Of a DNA stretch of 64,000 bases, positions 17,445-26,857 are shown piece by piece. Position 1 is the first letter of the stretch. Every line of letters starts with the position of its first letter. The stretch spans positions 1-64,000 of the forward strand of contig CAVPUE010000012.1 of the NCBI GenBank assembly GCA_963708895.1. Direction: 5' to 3'. The DNA comes from Bacillus_BD sp963708895. GTDB taxonomy: Bacteria > Bacillota > Bacilli > Bacillales > Cytobacillaceae. A model generated the notes under the pieces. It was given only the letters and a program-made list of their open reading frames with translations, had not been told where the DNA came from and ran no database searches. Position numbers and translations under genes: made by a program.

Positions 17445-17804
17445 ATGAAATGGTTATTTGGAATTATCATCAATGCTGTTTTATTTATGGCCTTAGCTGG
17501 TTTCTTTAAAAGCTCGATTTATATTGAAGATATTTGGGCGGCATTGGGTGCAAGCTTTGTTCTATCCGTTTTAAATGTTATTGTCAAACCAATCTTGATC
17601 ATTTTAACATTACCTGTTACGGTTCTTTCGCTAGGATTGTTTTTATTTGTGATTAACGCCGTGACATTGCTATTAACCGATTCTATTATGGGAAGTTCTT
17701 TTGAAATTGATAGTTTTGGAATGGCCTTGTTAATAGCAGTGATCATGTCTTTCGTTAATATGATTGTCCAAAGTCAAACGACAAAGTCAGAAAAACGAAA
17801 ATAA
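17445..17804 (+). CDS. yvlD: Phage-holin-like family 4 membrane protein YvlD
   Basis: This is a 119-residue protein with four hydrophobic helices and the family motif NVIVKPILIILTLPVTVLSLGLFLFVINAV. The family is named after holins but is chromosomal and linked to envelope stress operons; function is unknown. A ribosome site GGGGGTG precedes the ATG. The gap from yvlB is 49 bases, and YvlC (PspC), found between them in B. subtilis, is absent here. Confidence 0.85.
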   Translation: MKWLFGIIINAVLFMALAGFFKSSIYIEDIWAALGASFVLSVLNVIVKPILIILTLPVTVLSLGLFLFVINAVTLLLTDSIMGSSFEIDSFGMALLIAVIMSFVNMIVQSQTTKSEKRK

Positions 17805-17806
17805 AT

Positions 17807-17921
17807 AGCTGTTTCAAAAAGGTGTCAAGTAGCCATAATAAATGATCAAATGTCTAAATTTCCAATGGACATTTGATTGTTTGGAGTGGTTCCAACATCC
17901 TTTTGAGACAGCTTTTTTGTT
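17807..17921 (+). repeat. Nested palindromic element acting as yvlD terminator
   Basis: The outer arms AGCTGTTTCAAAAAGG and CCTTTTGAGACAGCT (17807-17913) pair almost fully and are followed by seven T. Inside is a second hairpin ATCAAATGTC/GACATTTGAT. At 107 bp it is much longer than a normal terminator and looks like a palindromic repeat that has taken over that role. Only one copy is in the window. Confidence 0.65.
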
Positions 17922-18070
17922 TTTACAGTTTCTGAAAGTATAACTTACAAGCAAAAAGTGATAAAATATAACTCGACCTTATATTTGATTATAGAAGATT
18001 GGATTATACATATCGATAAAACTTTTGAGGTATAGGCATCACAATCGTAAATGTAAAAAGGAGGAACACT

Positions 18071-19012
18071 GTGGTTAAAGTACGTACTAAAGATATCATC
18101 GAGAAGTTTAACCTTGAGTTAATTAGTGGGGAAGAGGGCATAAACCGTCCTATTACCATGAGTGATATTTCAAGACCTGGTATTGAACTGGCTGGTTATT
18201 TTGATTATTATCCGGCAGACAGGATTCAGCTCATCGGAAAAACCGAGTTAACCTTTGCAGAAAAACTATCTGAACTGGACAGAGCAGAACGAATGGAAAG
18301 ACTGTGTACAGATGTAACTCCTGGAATTATCATTGCAAGGGATTTACCGATTCCAGAAGAATTAGCCGAAATTTCTGAGCGTGAATCGGTGCCAGTCATG
18401 CGTACGAAGCAAAATACAACAAAGTTTTCTGGCTTACTCACTAATTTTCTTGAAGGTAAACTAGCTCCAACGACGGCGGTTCACGGTGTTCTTGTGGACG
18501 TATATGGTGTAGGAGTTCTGATTACTGGACAAAGTGGAGTCGGTAAAAGTGAAACGGCTCTTGAACTTGTTAAACGTGGTCACCGGCTTGTCGCAGATGA
18601 CTGTGTTGAAATTCGTCAAGAAGATGAGAATAACTTAGTGGGAACATCTCCTGAATTAATTGAGCATTTATTAGAAATTCGTGGATTAGGCATTATTGAT
18701 GTGATGACCTTATTTGGTGCTGGAGCCGTACTACCTCGGAAAAAAATAACCTTGGTGATTAACTTAGAAATATGGGATCAACATAAACAATATGACCGCC
18801 TCGGTCTAGATGAAGAAAAGGTTAAAATTATTGATACAGAAGTTACGAAGTTAACGATTCCCGTACGACCTGGCCGAAATTTAGCCGTTATTTTAGAAGT
18901 AGCGGCGATGAACTTCCGTTTAAAACGAATGGGCATGAATGCTGCTGAGAATTTTACTGAACGACTCAATAATGTTATTGGTGAAAATGGACAGGATGAA
19001 TCAGAAAGTTAA
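18071..19012 (+). CDS. hprK: HPr kinase/phosphorylase (HprK)
   Basis: This is a bifunctional kinase/phosphorylase acting on Ser-46 of HPr and Crh, the master switch of carbon catabolite control. It has 313 residues starting at GTG (site AAGGAGG). The N-terminal domain covers residues 1-130. The C-terminal kinase has a P-loop GQSGVGKSETALEL, and the family signature LEIRGLGIIDVMTLFG. Its substrate Crh is encoded at 41430. The order hprK-lgt-yvoD-ppaX-yvoF is the standard Bacillus block and is probably one operon. Confidence 0.96.
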   Translation: MVKVRTKDIIEKFNLELISGEEGINRPITMSDISRPGIELAGYFDYYPADRIQLIGKTELTFAEKLSELDRAERMERLCTDVTPGIIIARDLPIPEELAEISERESVPVMRTKQNTTKFSGLLTNFLEGKLAPTTAVHGVLVDVYGVGVLITGQSGVGKSETALELVKRGHRLVADDCVEIRQEDENNLVGTSPELIEHLLEIRGLGIIDVMTLFGAGAVLPRKKITLVINLEIWDQHKQYDRLGLDEEKVKIIDTEVTKLTIPVRPGRNLAVILEVAAMNFRLKRMGMNAAENFTERLNNVIGENGQDESES

Positions 19013-19152
19013 TGGTTATCAACAAACTGATATTAGATTTTTTCGCGATTATAAATGAAAGATATTGTTAAAATTGATTTAAATCAATTTTAACTTTAAA
19101 GCGAATAAAGTATAGTCAAAGGGTAGTTAACGTTTTATAAGGAGTTGTCTAT

Positions 19153-20008
19153 ATGGAAGAAAGTATTCAACCAATCGACTCGATTGCCCTTTCGCTTGGA
19201 CCGATACAGATTCACTGGTATGGTGTGATTATCGGTGTGGCCATTGCGTTGGGATTATATTTAGTCGTAAGGGAATCGAATAAACGAGGTCTTGATAAAG
19301 ATCTATTTGTCGATTTAATGTTATGGGCGATTCCCATTGCAATCCTTTCAGCTCGTGCCTATTATGTCATTTTTGAGTGGGATTATTACGCTCAAAACCC
19401 TGGGCAAATCATTGCGATTTGGAAAGGTGGATTAGCGATTCATGGTGCGTTAATCGGTTCAATTATTACCGCCTATGTATTTACGAAAAAAAGAAATGTT
19501 TCCTTTTGGCAGGTAGCGGATATCACAGCACCAAGCTTGATTCTTAGGTCAAGCGATTGGAAGATGGGGAAACTTTATGAATCAGGAAGCACATGGTGGA
19601 GAAGTGACTCGTGCATTCCTTGAAAACCTATTTCTACCAGAGTGGATCATTAATCAAATGTATATTAATGGGGTTTATTACCATCCGACCTTTTTATATG
19701 AATCATTATGGAACATACTCGGATTTATCCTGTTGTTAGTCTTAAGAAGAGTGAATTTACGTCGTGGTGAAATTTTCCTTACCTATCTGATTTGGTATTC
19801 GATTGGCCGATTCTTTGTCGAAGGGTTAAGAACAGATAGTTTAATGTTAACGGAAAGCATCCGGATGGCCCAAATGATTTCGGTTGTCCTCATTGTCGGA
19901 GCCATTGCCGTTCTGATTTACCGTCGCGTAAAAGGATATGCAGATGTACGATACTTGGATAAACCAGTTGTGGCAAAAGCATCGAATAATAAGAAGCAAA
20001 AGAAATAG
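19153..20008 (+). CDS. lgt: Prolipoprotein diacylglyceryl transferase (Lgt), frameshifted
   Basis: This is a membrane enzyme that adds diacylglycerol to the lipobox Cys of prolipoproteins. About seven hydrophobic segments are seen, with HWYGVIIGVAIALG, the HGALIG motif and, in the second frame, GNFMNQEAHGG, part of the Lgt signature. At 19546 the coding sequence CTT-A-GGT has one extra base; removing it gives PSLILGQAIGRWGNFMNQE. Corrected length is about 284 residues. The gene is essential or near-essential in many Gram-positives, which favours a sequence error. Start ATG 19153 follows AAGGAG. Confidence 0.92.
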
Positions 20009-20051
20009 AAATAGGATTACAACACAGATAAAGGGATAAAGGGAGATTATC

Positions 20052-21002
20052 ATGCTAGGTTCTGCTAAAAAAGGGTTTATGAATGGACTGAGAGTTACCT
20101 GGTTACTTGGAAAAGTGATTTTTCCAATTACATTGATTGTGGCTTTCCTTCAGCATACGCCAGTTTTACCTTGGGTCATTGATCTGATTGCCCCGTTTAT
20201 GAGTATATTCGGATTATCAGGGGACGCAGCGATTCCGCTTGTGCTTGGAAATGCCCTCAATTTGTATGCGGGGATTGGAGCTATTTTAACACTGGATTTA
20301 ACGGTAAAAGAAGTGTTCACGATTGCTCTCATGTTAGGGTTTGCCCACAGCATGTTTATCGAAACCGGTGTGGCCATGAAGGTTGGCGTTAAATTATGGA
20401 TCGTGATTCTTGTTCGTTATGGGTTGGCTTTCCTTTCGGGGATTCTCGTTAACCTCCTATGGCAAGGGGGATCACAACCTGCTCAATATGGGTTTATGTC
20501 AGGTGCACCTCAAGCAGAAAATATTACCGGTTGGGGCCCCATCCTACTCGAAGCACTACAACAAGCCACGATGGGAATCATTCAGTTAGCGCTCATTGTT
20601 TTCCCGCTGATGGTGTTGATTCAAATTTTAAAAGATATTCATATTATCGATATTTTTTCAAAAAAAATGTCACCGATTACCCGAGCATTAGGCATGCATG
20701 AAAATACATCCACCACTCTTACCGCTGGGTTATTGTTTGGTCTTGCTTACGGGGCGGGTGTGATGATCCAAGCATCAAAGGAAGACGGAGTTTCGAAAAA
20801 AGACTTAACCATCGCGTTTGTATTCCTTTGTGCCTGTCATGCGGTGATCGAGGATACGCTCATCTTTCTCCCTCTTGGAGTCCCGGTGGTGCCGCTGTTA
20901 CTGATTCGCTTAGGAACAGCTATTGTACTGACGATAATTGTTGCTGTGGTTTGGAGAAGAACTGAATTATCACGGAGAAAGGAAATCACCTATGAACAAT
21001 AA
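20052..21002 (+). CDS. yvoD: Nucleoside-recognition (Gate) domain membrane protein YvoD
   Basis: This is a 316-residue integral membrane protein with about eight helices and two Gate-like halves (GNALNLYAGIGAILTL and LLFGLAYGAGVMI, followed by CACHAVIEDTLIFLPLG). The domain is shared with SpmA/SpmB-type and nucleoside transporter gate proteins; its actual substrate is unknown. It sits between lgt and ppaX as in B. subtilis and overlaps ppaX by 11 bases. Confidence 0.85.
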   Translation: MLGSAKKGFMNGLRVTWLLGKVIFPITLIVAFLQHTPVLPWVIDLIAPFMSIFGLSGDAAIPLVLGNALNLYAGIGAILTLDLTVKEVFTIALMLGFAHSMFIETGVAMKVGVKLWIVILVRYGLAFLSGILVNLLWQGGSQPAQYGFMSGAPQAENITGWGPILLEALQQATMGIIQLALIVFPLMVLIQILKDIHIIDIFSKKMSPITRALGMHENTSTTLTAGLLFGLAYGAGVMIQASKEDGVSKKDLTIAFVFLCACHAVIEDTLIFLPLGVPVVPLLLIRLGTAIVLTIIVAVVWRRTELSRRKEITYEQ

Positions 21003-21642
21003 ATTGACGACTTTATTATTTGATTTAGATGGAACATTAATTGATACAAATGATTTGATTATTAAATCTTTTCTTCATACATTAGAGCAATATTTTCCTG
21101 GTGAATATCAGCGTGACGATGTGCTGCCATTTTTGGGACCAACATTAGATGATACGTTTTCAAAGCTTAACCCTGAAAAGGTAGATGAAATGTGTCATGT
21201 TTATCGGACCTATAATAAGGCAACTCATGACTCGTTAGTGACAGAATTTCCTGGCGTTCCTGAAACGATGAAAACGTTAAAGGAAGCAGGATTTAAGATG
21301 GGAATTGTTACATCGAAAATGTCGGATGTGGCGCTGATGGGAATGGATCTAACGAAAATCACGCCGTATTTTGATACGATTATTGCCAATGACCATATTA
21401 AAAATGCAAAACCTCACCCGGAATCGATTTATAAAGCGCTTGATGCACTTGGATCATCTCCAGAGGAAGCGATTATGGTAGGCGACAATGGATCTGATAT
21501 TTTAGCTGGTAAAAATGCAGGAACCCTTACAGTTGGTGTTTCATGGTCGATAAAGGGAAGAGAATTTGTAAGCTCATTCGAACCCGATTATATGCTTGAT
21601 AAAATCACCGATATTTATCCAATTGTTGGTCTAGGGCGGTAA
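20992..21642 (+). CDS. ppaX: Pyrophosphatase PpaX (HAD family)
   Basis: This enzyme hydrolyses the pyrophosphate released when HprK/P dephosphorylates HPr-Ser-P, pulling that reaction forward. It has 216 residues of HAD fold: motif I LFDLDGTLIDT, motif II VTSK, motif III with the Lys of KNAKPHP and motif IV MVGDNGSDILAG. The start was set at ATG 20992 because GGAGAAAGGAAA lies just before it; upstream extension has no basis. The gene overlaps both neighbours, so translation is coupled. Confidence 0.92.
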   Translation: MNNKLTTLLFDLDGTLIDTNDLIIKSFLHTLEQYFPGEYQRDDVLPFLGPTLDDTFSKLNPEKVDEMCHVYRTYNKATHDSLVTEFPGVPETMKTLKEAGFKMGIVTSKMSDVALMGMDLTKITPYFDTIIANDHIKNAKPHPESIYKALDALGSSPEEAIMVGDNGSDILAGKNAGTLTVGVSWSIKGREFVSSFEPDYMLDKITDIYPIVGLGR

Positions 21643-22145
21643 TGAGAAAAACGGAACGATTTCCTGTAGAAGGAGCCAATTCCTTATGGCATGTGTATAA
21701 AACCGTGCCATTTTGGAAGGTGATCAAGAACTTTGTGGTCATTCAATTGGCTCGCTACAGTCCTTTTCTAGGCTTAAAAACCTGGCTTTATCGACATTTA
21801 TTACATATGAAAGTGGACGAACAAACCTCATTTGCCCTGATGGTGATGCTTGACATCATGTTTCCTGAAAAAATTAGTGTCGGACGTAACACCGTCATTG
21901 GCTATAACACGACGATTCTTGCCCATGAATACTTAATTAAAGAATATCGTCTTGGCGAGGTTAAAATTGGCAGTGAAGTTATGATTGGAGCCAATACCAC
22001 GATTCTCCCGGGTGTAACGATTGGTGATGGTGCCGTCGTTTCAGCAGGAACCCTTGTCAACAAAGACGTACCAGCCGGTGCCTTTGTCGGTGGTAACCCG
22101 ATGGTATTGATTCGGGAAGATGTGAATGAAATCTTAAAGAAATAA
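21642..22145 (+). CDS. yvoF: Left-handed beta-helix acetyltransferase YvoF
   Basis: This is a hexapeptide-repeat acyltransferase of 167 residues. Repeats run from about residue 75 (ISVGRNTVIGYNTTIL ... VKIGSEVMIGANTTILPGVTIGDGAVVSAGTLVNKDVPAGAFVGGNP), the usual acyl-CoA-binding coil. Acceptor unknown. Its ATG shares a base with the ppaX stop (TAATGA). A terminator follows, ending the hprK operon. Confidence 0.85.
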   Translation: MRKTERFPVEGANSLWHVYKTVPFWKVIKNFVVIQLARYSPFLGLKTWLYRHLLHMKVDEQTSFALMVMLDIMFPEKISVGRNTVIGYNTTILAHEYLIKEYRLGEVKIGSEVMIGANTTILPGVTIGDGAVVSAGTLVNKDVPAGAFVGGNPMVLIREDVNEILKK

Positions 22146-22154
22146 ACCTTTCTA

Positions 22155-22190
22155 GTGACAGTCGTCGATTTTACGATTGTCACTTTTTTA
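22155..22190 (+). terminator. Terminator of the hprK-yvoF operon
   Basis: GTGACAGTCGT (22155-22165) pairs with ACGATTGTCAC (22173-22183) with a following T-run. Confidence 0.85.
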
Positions 22191-22251
22191 TTAGGGGAAA
22201 ATAAGAAGGTTATCATCATTCTTTTAATCTCATAAAAAGGATTATTTTTCC

Positions 22252-22280
22252 TTGACAAAAAAGCCAGTGAGCGATACAAT
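22252..22280 (+). promoter_or_regulatory. Sigma-A promoter of the histidine operon
   Basis: TTGACA (22252-22257), 17-base spacer, TACAAT (22275-22280). It lies about 75 bp before hisZ. I found no His T-box or attenuator between it and the start codon. Confidence 0.8.
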
Positions 22281-22355
22281 ATCTTCAACTTACTACCACA
22301 TTAGCGAACTAAAGGATTTGTAAAAAAGTAAAAATGAACAGAGGTGTTCGATGAG

Positions 22356-23543
22356 ATGAGCCGTTTATTTATGTTTGAAAAACCACTAGGAATGAGAGAT
22401 ACATTACCAGAACTATATGAAGTGAAACATCGTACTCGTTCTGCGATTAGCGAAGAAATGAAGCGATGGGGCTATCAATTTATTGAGACACCCGCTTTAG
22501 AATATTATGATACCGTTGGTGCTGCTTCCGCTATTTTGGATCAGCAACTATTTAAATTACTAGATCAACAAGGACATACCCTTGTCCTAAGACCTGATAT
22601 GACTTCCCCGATTGCACGGGTAGCGGCATCTAAGCTTTTAAAAGAAGAATTACCACTTCGACTTGCTTATTCAGCGAATGTCTATCGTGCCCAGCAGCGA
22701 GAAGGTGGACGCCCTGCTGAATTTGAACAAATTGGTGTTGAATGCATTGGTGACAGTACGATGAGTGCGGACGGAGAAGGAATCGCCTTGCTCATATCTA
22801 CCCTTCAAGAAGCAGGGTTGAATCATTTTCAATTATCCGTTGGTCACATCGGCTTTATTAAGGACTTTTTTATTGATATATTAGGAACAGAAGAACGCGT
22901 CAATACTTTAACGACCTTTTTATATGAAAAGAATTATGTCGGCTACAGAGAACATGTGAAAGGGTTGCCGCTTTCATCGATTGATAAACAGCGTTTGATC
23001 GATTTCTTAAGTTTAAGAGGGGGAGAAGAGGTCATTGATTCAGCATACCGCCTTCTTGAAAACGATAAAGGAATTGAAGCGCTACAAGAAATCAAACAAC
23101 TATGTGACATTCTTAAGGATTATGGTGAAGTTGGAAAAGTGGTGAAATTAGACTTAACGACCGTTAGCCATATGAGTTATTATACAGGGGTTTTATTTGA
23201 AGCTTACGCTGATCAAGTTGGATTCCCGATTGCAAGCGGTGGGCGTTATGATAGACTTTTAAGTCAGTTTGGAAAAGATACGGGAGCAACAGGCTTTGCG
23301 ATTCGCTTAGATCGACTGCTAGAAGCGTTAGGTGATTTTGAAAATCGTGAACCCGTCAAATGTATTATTTTTAGTGCGGAAAGACGAAAAGAAGCGTTTG
23401 ACCTAGCTGCAGAGAAAAGAAAAGCTGGAGTTAAAGTTGTGTTACAGGATATTAATGGGGTAAAAGATATTGATGCTTGTACTGAAGTTTATGAAGAAGT
23501 CATGATGTTGGTCGGAAAAGCAGGGAGGGAGACAGCGAAATGA
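22356..23543 (+). CDS. hisZ: ATP phosphoribosyltransferase regulatory subunit (HisZ)
   Basis: This is a catalytically inactive class II aminoacyl-tRNA-synthetase-like protein that binds the short-form HisG and is needed for its activity and feedback. Features: motif-2-like region LRPDMTSPIARVAAS and YSANVYRAQQREGGRPAEFEQIGVE, and late SGGRYDRLLSQFG. Start ATG 22356 was chosen because AGAGGTG lies nine bases before it; an in-frame GTG at 22344 overlaps that site. It overlaps hisG by four bases. It is the first gene of an eight-gene histidine operon. Confidence 0.93.
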   Translation: MSRLFMFEKPLGMRDTLPELYEVKHRTRSAISEEMKRWGYQFIETPALEYYDTVGAASAILDQQLFKLLDQQGHTLVLRPDMTSPIARVAASKLLKEELPLRLAYSANVYRAQQREGGRPAEFEQIGVECIGDSTMSADGEGIALLISTLQEAGLNHFQLSVGHIGFIKDFFIDILGTEERVNTLTTFLYEKNYVGYREHVKGLPLSSIDKQRLIDFLSLRGGEEVIDSAYRLLENDKGIEALQEIKQLCDILKDYGEVGKVVKLDLTTVSHMSYYTGVLFEAYADQVGFPIASGGRYDRLLSQFGKDTGATGFAIRLDRLLEALGDFENREPVKCIIFSAERRKEAFDLAAEKRKAGVKVVLQDINGVKDIDACTEVYEEVMMLVGKAGRETAK

Positions 23544-24184
23544 GCGAGCCATTAACAATTGCGATGCCAAAAGGGCGGATTTTTGAAGAAGCGGCTGAAT
23601 TACTTCGGAAAGCTGGTTTTCAACTACCACCAGAATTTGATGATTCAAGAAAGTTAATTATCGATGTAGAAGAAGAGAATTTCCGTTTTATCCTTGCGAA
23701 GCCAATGGATGTACCTACATATGTAGAACACGGTGTAGCCGATCTTGGAATTGCAGGGAAGGACGTTATGCTTGAAGAAGAACGTGACGTTTATGAAGTA
23801 TTGGATTTAAATATTAGCGCCTGCCATTTGGCGGTTGCTGGTTTACCGAATACTTTAATAAATGATATTGCTCCGAAAATTGCAACCAAGTATCCAAATG
23901 TAGCTTCTACTTATTTTCGTGAACAAGGCGAACAAGTGGAAATTATTAAATTAAATGGTTCAATTGAACTGGCTCCGATTATCGGCTTGGCTGATCGCAT
24001 TGTCGATATTGTTTCAACTGGTCGCACATTAGTTGAAAATGGTTTAGTAGAATATGAAAGAATCGTTGATATTACCTCACGTTTAATCGTCAATCCTGTC
24101 AGCTATCGCATGAAGGATGCACGAATTACTGAAATCGTCGAGCGAATCGCAGCTGTATTAAAAGAAAAATCTAAAATGGCTTAA
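23540..24184 (+). CDS. hisG: ATP phosphoribosyltransferase, short form (HisG)
   Basis: This enzyme catalyses the first step of histidine synthesis, ATP + PRPP to phosphoribosyl-ATP. It has 214 residues, the short form lacking the C-terminal regulatory domain, which fits with HisZ next door. Motifs: ITIAMPKGRIFEEA-like start, GVADLGIAGKDVM, and the PRPP loop ADRIVDIVSTGRTLVENGL. Confidence 0.96.
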   Translation: MSEPLTIAMPKGRIFEEAAELLRKAGFQLPPEFDDSRKLIIDVEEENFRFILAKPMDVPTYVEHGVADLGIAGKDVMLEEERDVYEVLDLNISACHLAVAGLPNTLINDIAPKIATKYPNVASTYFREQGEQVEIIKLNGSIELAPIIGLADRIVDIVSTGRTLVENGLVEYERIVDITSRLIVNPVSYRMKDARITEIVERIAAVLKEKSKMA

Positions 24185-24197
24185 CACTCGCAAGTGG

Positions 24198-24263
24198 GTT
24201 CCGAAAGTTTCGGAACGATGGTAAAATAAGGTTCGAAAGAGGGTTCCGAATGTTTCGGAGCCC
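24198..24263. repeat. Two tandem palindromes in the hisG-hisD gap
   Basis: GTTCCGAAAGTTTCGGAAC (24198-24216) and, starting at 24241, a GGGTTCCGAA ... TTCGGAGCCC hairpin share the same core. No T-run follows either, so they are not simple terminators; they may tune or process the operon mRNA. Confidence 0.7.
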
Positions 24264-24307
24264 TAGATTAAGATAAATCGACGTCTTTAGAATTTACTTA
24301 GGTTAGG

Positions 24308-25585
24308 ATGAGTACGGTGAAAATCATAAAAGTAAATGATAACATTTCCATAAAAAGATCGGTTGATAGTGGAACAGAAGAGCAAAGAGAAATTGTTCAA
24401 GATATTATTGCAGTAGTGAAAAATGAAGGCGATGCTGCTCTATTAGCCTATACAGAAAAATTTGATGGAGTAGCCTTGGATTCTTTAACGGTTTCAACAG
24501 AAGAAATCGAAGAAGCTTACAAGCTTGTATCAGCAGAAATGGTTGACATCATCAAAGAAGCGGCAGCCAATATTCGCTCTTTTCATGAAAAGCAATTACG
24601 AAATACATGGATCACAACGGAACAAAATGGAACGATTCTAGGCCAAAAAGTGACTCCACTTGATTCAGTCGGAGTTTATGTACCAGGTGGAACAGCAGCC
24701 TATCCTTCTTCAGTTCTAATGAATGTGGTTCCAGCTCAAGTGGCTGGGGTAGAACGAATTGTCATGGTATCTCCTCCGGGAAAAGATGGAAAATTACCAG
24801 CTGGTGTGTTAGTGGCAGCTAAAGAAGCAGGAGTGAAGGAAATCTATAAAGTAGGTGGAGCACAAGCAATCGCTGCTCTTGCTTATGGAACAGATTCCAT
24901 CCAATCAGTTGATAAAATAACCGGACCAGGGAATATCTATGTAGCGTTAGCAAAAAGAGAAGTATTTGGTGATGTTGATATCGATATGATTGCCGGACCA
25001 AGTGAAATTGCTGTGTTAGCAGACGATTCAGCAAGAGCAAATGAAGTGGCAGCTGATTTGTTATCACAAGCAGAGCATGATGCCCGTGCTTGCAGTGTTC
25101 TCGTGACACCTTCTTCTGCTTTAGCTGAAAGAGTAGCGGAAGAAGTAGAAAAGCAATTAGAAACGCTGCCACGTCGAGAAATGGCTGCAAAATCAATTGC
25201 CGATTATGGCGTGATTTATGTAACAGAAACCGTAGACGAAGCAATTGAAACAGTTAATCGATTGGCACCAGAACATCTTGAAATCATCATGGAAGATGCA
25301 ATGGAAAAGGTTGGGCGCATTCGCCACGCTGGAGCGATTTTTATCGGTAGATTCAGTACAGAACCTGTTGGTGATTACTTCGCAGGTCCAAACCATGTAT
25401 TGCCAACAAATGGAACTGCTCGTTTTTCAAGCCCATTGAACGTGGATGATTTCCAAAAGAAATCAAGCCTCATTATGTACAGTGAACAAGCTTTTACTGA
25501 AAACAGTGCGAAAATTGCCGCATTTGCTCGACTTGAAGGACTAGAAGCCCATGCAAGAGCGATTGAAGCACGAAATCAGAAGTAA
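24308..25585 (+). CDS. hisD: Histidinol dehydrogenase (HisD)
   Basis: This is the zinc enzyme oxidising histidinol twice with NAD to histidine. It has 425 residues with GVYVPGGTAAYPSSVLMN, KVGGAQAIAALAYGT, IAGPSEIAVLADD, SQAEHDARA and the late GDYFAGPNHVLPT; the conserved Gln, His, Asp and His metal/catalytic residues of the family are in these motifs. It follows hisG after 123 bp that carry two palindromes. The ribosome site is weak (TTAGGTTAGG). Confidence 0.95.
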   Translation: MSTVKIIKVNDNISIKRSVDSGTEEQREIVQDIIAVVKNEGDAALLAYTEKFDGVALDSLTVSTEEIEEAYKLVSAEMVDIIKEAAANIRSFHEKQLRNTWITTEQNGTILGQKVTPLDSVGVYVPGGTAAYPSSVLMNVVPAQVAGVERIVMVSPPGKDGKLPAGVLVAAKEAGVKEIYKVGGAQAIAALAYGTDSIQSVDKITGPGNIYVALAKREVFGDVDIDMIAGPSEIAVLADDSARANEVAADLLSQAEHDARACSVLVTPSSALAERVAEEVEKQLETLPRREMAAKSIADYGVIYVTETVDEAIETVNRLAPEHLEIIMEDAMEKVGRIRHAGAIFIGRFSTEPVGDYFAGPNHVLPTNGTARFSSPLNVDDFQKKSSLIMYSEQAFTENSAKIAAFARLEGLEAHARAIEARNQK

Positions 25586-25587
25586 CA

Positions 25588-25618
25588 GGGAAACACGAGA
25601 ACCGTTCCCGTGTTTCCC
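25588..25618. repeat. Hairpin in the hisD-hisB gap
   Basis: GGGAAACACG (25588-25597) pairs with CGTGTTTCCC (25609-25618); the loop carries a GAAC/GTTC pair extending the stem. The core AACACGAGAACCGT resembles the hairpin at 26858-26931. Confidence 0.65.
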
Positions 25619-25647
25619 CTACCATTACACGAAAAAGGGAGATAATT

Positions 25648-26235
25648 ATGTCAAGAACTGCTTCGATTAGTAGAAAAACAAACGAAACGAATATTGAACT
25701 TTCATTAAATATAGATGGCTCTGGTGAGTCCCAGTTAGAAACAGGCGTACCATTTTTAACACATATGCTTGATTTATTTGCCAAGCATGGTCAATTCGAT
25801 TTAAAGGTGAATGCAAATGGGGATACAGAAATCGATGATCACCATACAACAGAAGATATTGGCATTTGTCTCGGCCATGTGTTAAAAGAAGCGCTTGGCG
25901 ATAAAAAGGGCATTAAGCGTTATGGCAGTGCAACGATTCCAATGGATGAGACATTGGCAACCGTTGTAGTTGATTTAAGTAACCGTCCCCACTTTGAAAT
26001 GCGTGCTGAGTTCCCAAGTCAAAAGGTAGGAACTTTTGATACGGAACTTGTACAGGAATTTCTGTGGAAATTAGCTCTTGAAGCAAGAATGAATCTTCAT
26101 GTGATTGTTCATTATGGTCAAAACACACACCATATTATTGAAGCGATTTTTAAAGCAATGGCAAGAGCCCTTGATGAAGCGACGATGATTGACCCTCGTG
26201 TCAAAGGTGTTCCGTCTTCAAAGGGGATGCTCTAA
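25648..26235 (+). CDS. hisB: Imidazoleglycerol-phosphate dehydratase (HisB)
   Basis: This is a Mn-dependent dehydratase of 195 residues, monofunctional (no phosphatase domain). It shows the two metal-binding motifs DDHHTTEDIGICLG and the HHIIEAIFKAMARAL region. AAAGGGAG precedes the ATG. hisH starts directly after the stop. Confidence 0.96.
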   Translation: MSRTASISRKTNETNIELSLNIDGSGESQLETGVPFLTHMLDLFAKHGQFDLKVNANGDTEIDDHHTTEDIGICLGHVLKEALGDKKGIKRYGSATIPMDETLATVVVDLSNRPHFEMRAEFPSQKVGTFDTELVQEFLWKLALEARMNLHVIVHYGQNTHHIIEAIFKAMARALDEATMIDPRVKGVPSSKGML

Positions 26236-26855
26236 TTGATTGGAGTTATTGATTATGGAATGGGGAACTTGTTCAGCGTTAGCGAAGCCTTGAAACGACT
26301 TGACGTTCCCTTCTTCGTTTCAGAAAAACTGGAGGAACTAGGCAAAGCTGATGGGTTAATTTTACCAGGAGTGGGTGCATTTAAGGATGCAATGGTGATC
26401 CTAAACGAATCCGGAATTAGTGACTTCATTCAAGATTACGTTAAAACAGGAAAACCACTTCTAGGCATCTGTCTTGGCATGCAACTTCTTTTTGAAGAAA
26501 GTGAAGAAGGCGGCCTATCAAAAGGTCTTGGGCTGTTACCAGGTCGTGTTGAAAAATTCCCTGGAACGAGCGCAGATTGGGAGAAACCTATAAAGTGCCA
26601 CATATGGGCTGGAATAAGTTAAAATGGGTGAATCCATCTCCAATTACAAAGGATTTAGAAGAAGATTATGCTTATTTCGTACACTCTTATTATGTCAAAA
26701 CAGATAACCCAGAAATAATCATTGGAAATGCCTCCTACTATGAAGAGGTCCCAGCCGTAGTTGGCAGGGACAACATATATGGTATGCAATTTCATCCGGA
26801 AAAAAGCAGCACATTAGGTGTTCAACTACTAACAAATTTTACAAAATTAATCTAG
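26236..26855 (+). CDS. hisH: Imidazole glycerol phosphate synthase glutaminase subunit (HisH), frameshifted
   Basis: This is the class I glutamine amidotransferase that feeds ammonia to HisF. The nucleophile motif GICLGMQLLFE is in the first frame; the catalytic His/Glu motif GMQFHPEKSS in the second. The shift is near 26580: SAD is followed two bases later by GETYKVPHMGWNKL, so two bases are extra or one is missing. The start is TTG 26236, immediately after the hisB stop; the protein then begins IGVIDYGMGN as expected. Corrected length is about 206 residues. Confidence 0.92.
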
Positions 26856-26857
26856 AA

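Noticed and set aside
22281..22355. Histidine T-box or His-codon leader before hisZ
   Set aside because: The distance from the promoter to hisZ is only about 75 bp, with no T-box consensus, antiterminator or His-codon run.
24819..25244. Long antisense open frames inside hisD, gapA, ktrB, gltB and others
   Set aside because: They lack ribosome sites, have low-complexity Leu- or Ser-rich composition, and mirror codon use of the true genes on the other strand.
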